From positions 416,839-480,838 of the IMG/VR virus record IMGVR_UViG_3300028558_000791: a stretch of 64,000 bases of DNA; one strand, written 5' to 3'. The translations under genes were made by a program, and so were the position numbers. The stretch is from a virus. The notes beneath the pieces were generated by a model that was not told the origin of the DNA, made no database searches, and worked only from the letters and a program-made list of their open reading frames with translations. Positions 60,839 to 64,000 of this stretch are shown piece after piece (position 1 is the stretch's first letter; each line of letters opens with the position of its first letter).

Positions 60839-61113
60839 TTGATGTGGATGCGACATTCAAAACGATTCGCAACATCTACCAGACTGTCACTGGTAAATCG
60901 GACAGTGATGTGACTCTCTCTTTCGAGACAAGTCTTGGTGTTACGAAGCCTTGGAAGGCTAAGATTGAGGCCAGGGAAGTGAAGCACGAGCAGTATGACG
61001 GGGCCTTGACTGGCCTTCTCGCCATGCTCAAGAAAGAATTGGCAGACAAAGTAAAGTCTGCCGAGAACGAAGCCAAACGATTGCAGCAGGCTTTCAACCA
61101 GCTAGGTAATTGA
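60835..61113 (+). CDS. hypothetical protein, 92 aa
   Basis: ATGA-coupled. Beta-rich start, C-terminal coiled coil (LLAMLKKELADKVKSAENEAKRLQQAF). No family recognised. Confidence 0.66.
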   Translation: MIDVDATFKTIRNIYQTVTGKSDSDVTLSFETSLGVTKPWKAKIEAREVKHEQYDGALTGLLAMLKKELADKVKSAENEAKRLQQAFNQLGN

Positions 61114-61115
61114 AC

Positions 61116-61328
61116 ATGATTCGAGTACGATATTCAAACTTAGAGGTGGTAGAGTACAGTGATGTTGAGCTGGCCAACTTCATGGCCATCAATACCTTGT
61201 TCGCTACTCACGGATACATCGAACCTATCGAAGCGGTAGAGGTGATGGGTCATACTTCTGGTGGAGTATCAGTGGAGCGAGTGCTTTCAATCAAGCTTGG
61301 ATTCATTCAGTCCGGCTGGGATGCCTGA
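61116..61328 (+). CDS. hypothetical protein, 70 aa
   Basis: ATG 61116 (TTG 61110 overlapping the previous stop is the alternative). MIRVRYSNLEVVEYSDVELANFM: strand, acidic loop, helix. No family recognised. Followed by about 100 nt of GC-rich, repeat-containing leader (CGCCAGG twice) before the next gene. Confidence 0.62.
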   Translation: MIRVRYSNLEVVEYSDVELANFMAINTLFATHGYIEPIEAVEVMGHTSGGVSVERVLSIKLGFIQSGWDA

Positions 61329-61431
61329 ACGCGAATTTAATGGGGCCGCACTTGCCCGCCAGGTAGGGCCGCCAGGGAGCCGGGGCAACCATACGCCCAC
61401 ATACACACACACGAATAGTAGGTAATCAATC

Positions 61432-62304
61432 ATGACTCTTGGTGGATACAGCGATCACGCTACAGTAAGCGCCATTCGATATGAACAACCCAAGCTCTCT
61501 GCTGAGAACCCTATTGAGTTTAATCCTAAAGGACTCTGGACTCCTACCATTGACTCTGATAACATTGCTTATCAGTCATTGTTCAAGCCATTCAATCTGA
61601 ATCAATACTTGTACCCACGCCCACCTATTGATATGGGGCTGACGGCTCCCATTCACGGTGGCTGCCCGAACGTGTTACGGATGCCGCTCAAGTTTCCTGG
61701 GACAATCTACAAGATTCCCCGTCAATTGGAAGCGTTGGAACCATTGATTCAGAGAGTTGCGGAGTACGAGAAGTTCATTAACAAGGACCACGACTCCTGT
61801 TTTAGCCATATTACCTGTGATTTCTCCAACGTTTCGTCTGGTGAGTATCATCGCTTCCCAGGTTTCCATGGTGATGGCATTCAAGGAACTAAGCTTTCAC
61901 CGAAGGTGAATGTGGAACACTCTTACATTCTCACGTGGGATCCTCCTACGGAGTTTTGTTTGCAGCCGTTCTTTCTCAAGCACTTGGATGAGGCTAAGCA
62001 CAACTACTTCTTGGAGTTTGATCGTCAAGCCAAGGAGGTCAATCTGTACGGAACGATTCCATATCACCTGTATCTGATTGACCCTTACATGGTGCATCGC
62101 ACTCCTAAAATCAAACAGAGAACTAGCCGATTGTTCCTGCGTATCACTTACGCATTCACGGAGCTACAGCATCCCAAGAACACAATCAACCCACTCTTTG
62201 ATGGACAGGAATATCATAAGCGGATAGACATCCGTGAGAACCTGTGTGCCAATGAGTTTGAAGTACCGTGGCATCTGTACGGACTAACCAGGAATGACCA
62301 ATGA
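61432..62304 (+). CDS. 2-oxoglutarate/Fe(II) oxygenase-like protein, 290 aa
   Basis: FHGDG (His146, Asp148), VHR (His222) and Arg near 230-233 (TPKIKQRTSRLFLRITY) give the HxD...H...R facial triad and cosubstrate arginine of 2OG dioxygenases, in a double-stranded beta-helix context (HSYILTWDPPT, YLIDPYMVHR). Motif copy 61646 is read in frame as TAPIHGG. Possible substrates are nucleobases, as for JBP/TET or phage hypermodification enzymes; no evidence selects one. Confidence 0.66.
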   Translation: MTLGGYSDHATVSAIRYEQPKLSAENPIEFNPKGLWTPTIDSDNIAYQSLFKPFNLNQYLYPRPPIDMGLTAPIHGGCPNVLRMPLKFPGTIYKIPRQLEALEPLIQRVAEYEKFINKDHDSCFSHITCDFSNVSSGEYHRFPGFHGDGIQGTKLSPKVNVEHSYILTWDPPTEFCLQPFFLKHLDEAKHNYFLEFDRQAKEVNLYGTIPYHLYLIDPYMVHRTPKIKQRTSRLFLRITYAFTELQHPKNTINPLFDGQEYHKRIDIRENLCANEFEVPWHLYGLTRNDQ

Positions 62305-62492
62305 GAAAGATTCAAGACACTGACATCGTCGGAAAGACTGTCAAATCAATCGAGAACAATGCAGTCAATGTTCTTAGACTGACATTCACGGATGGTACAA
62401 CCGTTGAGTTGTGGGCAGAAGATGCTGTTCATACTCAGTTTGGAAACATCCCTGGTATCTTCGTGGATGATCCTGCTGTACAAGTAGGATAA
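62301..62492 (+). CDS. hypothetical beta-sandwich-like protein, 63 aa
   Basis: ATGA-coupled. DIVGKTVKSIENNAVNVLRLTFTDGTTVELWAED is the opening of a small protein family seen in many phages and actinobacteria, with alternating strands. Function unknown. Confidence 0.7.
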   Translation: MRKIQDTDIVGKTVKSIENNAVNVLRLTFTDGTTVELWAEDAVHTQFGNIPGIFVDDPAVQVG

Positions 62493-62494
62493 CC

Positions 62495-62773
62495 ATGAGC
62501 ACAACTAACTGGATTCAAGTGCCGGAGCCTGGTGGCGTTCATGGTTATACCAGAAATGAAACCTACAAGCCTGGCACTTCCAAAGAAAGAAACTTCTATC
62601 TCTTCTTAGAGGAAGTGAAAGAAGCCCGCTTCAACTGGAAGCTAACTGTATCCGAGAATGATGGTATCCTTTTCACTAAGGAATTCTATCTCGGAGATGC
62701 CCTCAACACACCAGCCATTGCTAAACAAACGGCTGACTCGATTATGGCGAACTTCATAAAAGGACTACCATGA
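62495..62773 (+). CDS. hypothetical protein, 92 aa
   Basis: Starts 2 nt after the previous stop; overlaps the next ATG. NWIQVPEPGGVHGYTRNETYKPG, then amphipathic strands and a C-terminal helix. No family recognised. Confidence 0.66.
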   Translation: MSTTNWIQVPEPGGVHGYTRNETYKPGTSKERNFYLFLEEVKEARFNWKLTVSENDGILFTKEFYLGDALNTPAIAKQTADSIMANFIKGLP

Positions 62774-63483
62774 ACGGCGCAATCTACGTTTCTGATTCAG
62801 GCAACCGCAAGATCATGGGGTCTAAGAAAGCGGATGCCACCTACACCTCAATCAAGACGAGCTGCCCTAAGAGCTGCCCTCTGATGGGGGAAGGGTGCTA
62901 CGCTGAATTGGGATACGTAGGCATCACTTCTCATCGTCTAGATGATGAGGCCAAGGGCAACTCTCCTTTGGATACGGCTCGTGCGGAAGCGAAAGCTATC
63001 GACGAAAGCTACAAGGGTGGAGCAGTTCCCACTGGTCGGGATATGCGAATCCATGTGGCTGGAGACTCGCGTACCATTCTGGGTACAAGGCTTATCAACA
63101 AGGCTGTTGCTCGCTGGAAGCAGCGTGGTGGTGGTGATTGTTGGACCTATACCCATGCCTGGTCTCACGTCCCCCGTGAAGAGTGGAGCAACGTTTCTAT
63201 CCTTGCTTCTATCTCCGACACTTCGGAAGTGGAAGCTGCACGAGCGCAGGGATATGCGCCTGCAATCGTGGTTCCTGAGCACCCCAGTGAGAAGGCTTTC
63301 CAGTTGGATGGTTGCGATACCAAGTTCATTCCTTGCCCGGCTCAAACGAGGGGTATCGGTTGTACCGATTGTAGGTTGTGCTTCAACGCAAACAGGTTGC
63401 ATGATAACAATTTTGGTATTGCTTTTGCTGTTCATGGTGTCATGAAAGACAAAATGAAACGACACCTAAATGTCGTTAAGTGA
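62770..63483 (+). CDS. gp88-like phage protein, 237 aa
   Basis: [25 protein letters not shown] (about 25-49) and CTDCRLCFN (near the C-terminus) frame a central alpha/beta domain ([25 protein letters not shown]). This cysteine arrangement is that of mycobacteriophage gp88-like proteins, widespread and of unknown function; eight cysteines could bind metal. Its 3' end overlaps the convergent HNH gene by 8 nt. Confidence 0.72.
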   Translation: MNGAIYVSDSGNRKIMGSKKADATYTSIKTSCPKSCPLMGEGCYAELGYVGITSHRLDDEAKGNSPLDTARAEAKAIDESYKGGAVPTGRDMRIHVAGDSRTILGTRLINKAVARWKQRGGGDCWTYTHAWSHVPREEWSNVSILASISDTSEVEAARAQGYAPAIVVPEHPSEKAFQLDGCDTKFIPCPAQTRGIGCTDCRLCFNANRLHDNNFGIAFAVHGVMKDKMKRHLNVVK

Positions 63484-64000
63484 ATGACATGGAGCTATAG
63501 GTCGCTATAATTTCATGAGCCCATTTGAGTAAATCAATTACTCTCTGGCCTCCTGGTTGATTAGTAGACCATAGCTCCAAGTTTTCAATTCGATTATCTA
63601 ATTTGTTTCCATTCTTGTGATGGACAGTTTCAGTAGATAGTAGTGGACGGCCAAGATGCCGCTCCATTACGAATCTATGTTCATAGAATTCTACTTTCTC
63701 ATCTCCAATTCGTTTGGAGAACTTCTTGTATCCGTTGGAGGCAATGCAACCTTCACCAGCTTTCCTAATCTTTTTGATCGGTGAAAGCGGTAGTCCTTTT
63801 AGTTTCTGCCTATCGTGGGGTTCACATAAACCATGACGGAAATTACGACGCCCACAACCTTTAAACGTACATACTTTGATTGCAATTCTAATCTCAGTTA
63901 GAGGGTGACCTCGTCGTATCTGTCTGATATGACTTGAACAGTAACCTTCTTTTGAGTCTCGTTTTCTTCCGCAGTCAATAAAAATACAAATTTTCGACAT
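63476..64000 (-). CDS. HNH endonuclease (possibly truncated by the window)
   Basis: KFYEH-type [40 protein letters not shown] is the NUMOD/HNH core: HRxVxE, HHKNGN and NRxENLE. Upstream are two CxxxxC...C..H zinc-like repeats (CIFIDCGRK..., CTFKGCGRR...). An ATG lies exactly at the last base of the window, so the true start may be further out. Leftward, convergent with the gp88-like gene. Free-standing homing-type nuclease. Confidence 0.82.
   Translation of the reverse strand: MSKICIFIDCGRKRDSKEGYCSSHIRQIRRGHPLTEIRIAIKVCTFKGCGRRNFRHGLCEPHDRQKLKGLPLSPIKKIRKAGEGCIASNGYKKFSKRIGDEKVEFYEHRFVMERHLGRPLLSTETVHHKNGNKLDNRIENLELWSTNQPGGQRVIDLLKWAHEIIATYSSMSFT

Larger units (their letters stand above)
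3141..61656 (+). repeat. CTCCCATTCAC start-associated 11-mer, ~51 copies
   Basis: First base of each exact copy (last base C): 3141, 3690, 3933, 4602, 4779, 5034, 5807, 6023, 6398, 6581, 7644, 7745, 8171, 8459, 8700, 9230, 9626, 10344, 10778, 11087, 11454, 11682, 12256, 12545, 13923, 14608, 15871, 17225, 17662, 18656, 19111, 21621, 21789, 22207, 24195, 25029, 27870, 29263, 30037, 33079, 34935, 39657, 47101, 58804, 61646. Last base T: 5457, 7146, 12130, 15345, 16722, 18011. A diverged copy lies at 13146. None was seen on the other strand. Exactly 21 nt separate motif and start codon before the genes at 4811, 6055, 6613, 8203, 8732, 9262, 11486, 17257, 19143, 22239, 24227, 25061 and 34967; the intervening 21 nt hold a G-rich Shine-Dalgarno and always end in C. 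Copies are dense from 3 to 25 kb and sparse later. Some fall inside genes, usually near their ends. Function unknown; position recalls the start-associated sequences of cluster K mycobacteriophages. Confidence 0.95.

Noticed and set aside
3000-64000. Possible CRISPR array from the many identical 11-mers
   Set aside because: Copies are too short, irregularly spaced by hundreds of bases and separated by genes; no cas genes.

Overview
The window looks like the early/accessory part of a large tailed-phage genome. It holds about 150 small, tightly packed genes, nearly all rightward, with constant ATGA/GTGA stop-start overlaps and mostly uncharacterised products. Recognisable genes are phage-like: HNH endonucleases, an Rnl2-type RNA ligase, a prim-pol-like protein, a gp88-like protein and a tRNA-Glu. 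No capsid, tail, terminase or polymerase gene was seen. The host is probably a Myxococcota/deltaproteobacterium. This is inferred from several secreted lipoproteins with Asp/Ser/Thr-rich linkers and Cys-rich domains, one FGE/SUMF1-like lipoprotein, and promoter-like elements of the sigma-54 type.

Layout: 25-2617 is a leftward block encoding two secreted proteases (matrixin-like and trypsin-like lipoproteins), a C39-like cysteine peptidase and a small protein. 2618-3183 is a divergent control region. 3.1-14.6 kb carries small rightward gene cassettes separated by terminators, palindromic promoter-like elements and several strongly folded non-coding segments. 14.6-28.3 kb is a dense run of zinc-ribbon, membrane, lipoprotein, metallophosphoesterase and nucleotidyltransferase genes. 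28.4-33.1 kb holds a large TerD-related protein followed by a cluster of structured RNAs. 33.1-59.9 kb is a long series of coupled genes including AhpD-like, JAMM/RadC-like, HNH, Mpa/ARC-like AAA ATPase, RNA ligase, FGE-like, nucleotidyltransferase, kinase-like and tRNA-binding proteins. 59.9-60.5 kb is a hairpin-packed non-coding region ending in tRNA-Glu. 60.6-64 kb has more small genes, a 2OG-oxygenase-like protein, a gp88-like protein and a leftward HNH endonuclease at the edge.

Three kinds of sequence stand out. (1) An 11-mer, CTCCCATTCAC (last base sometimes T), occurs about 51 times, always on the + strand. It is usually just upstream of a gene, and in 13 cases exactly 21 nt separate it from the start codon, with a Shine-Dalgarno between. 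(2) Nine copies of a dyad element, TGGCA-N6-TTGCA-N3-TGCAA-N6-TGCCA, each half matching the sigma-54 GG-N10-GC pattern, lie upstream of motif-led cassettes. The 11-mer would then lie in the 5' leader of the mRNA. (3) There are many unannotated structured RNAs: four tandem homologous hairpin RNAs whose stems covary (32354-32736), a roughly 540-nt ornate region beside tRNA-Glu, and several pseudoknotted or tRNA-like elements. Together with the RNA ligase, the tRNA-binding-domain protein and the TerD-related protein, this suggests a phage that invests heavily in RNA biology. The functional links are inference; the sequence patterns are directly visible.
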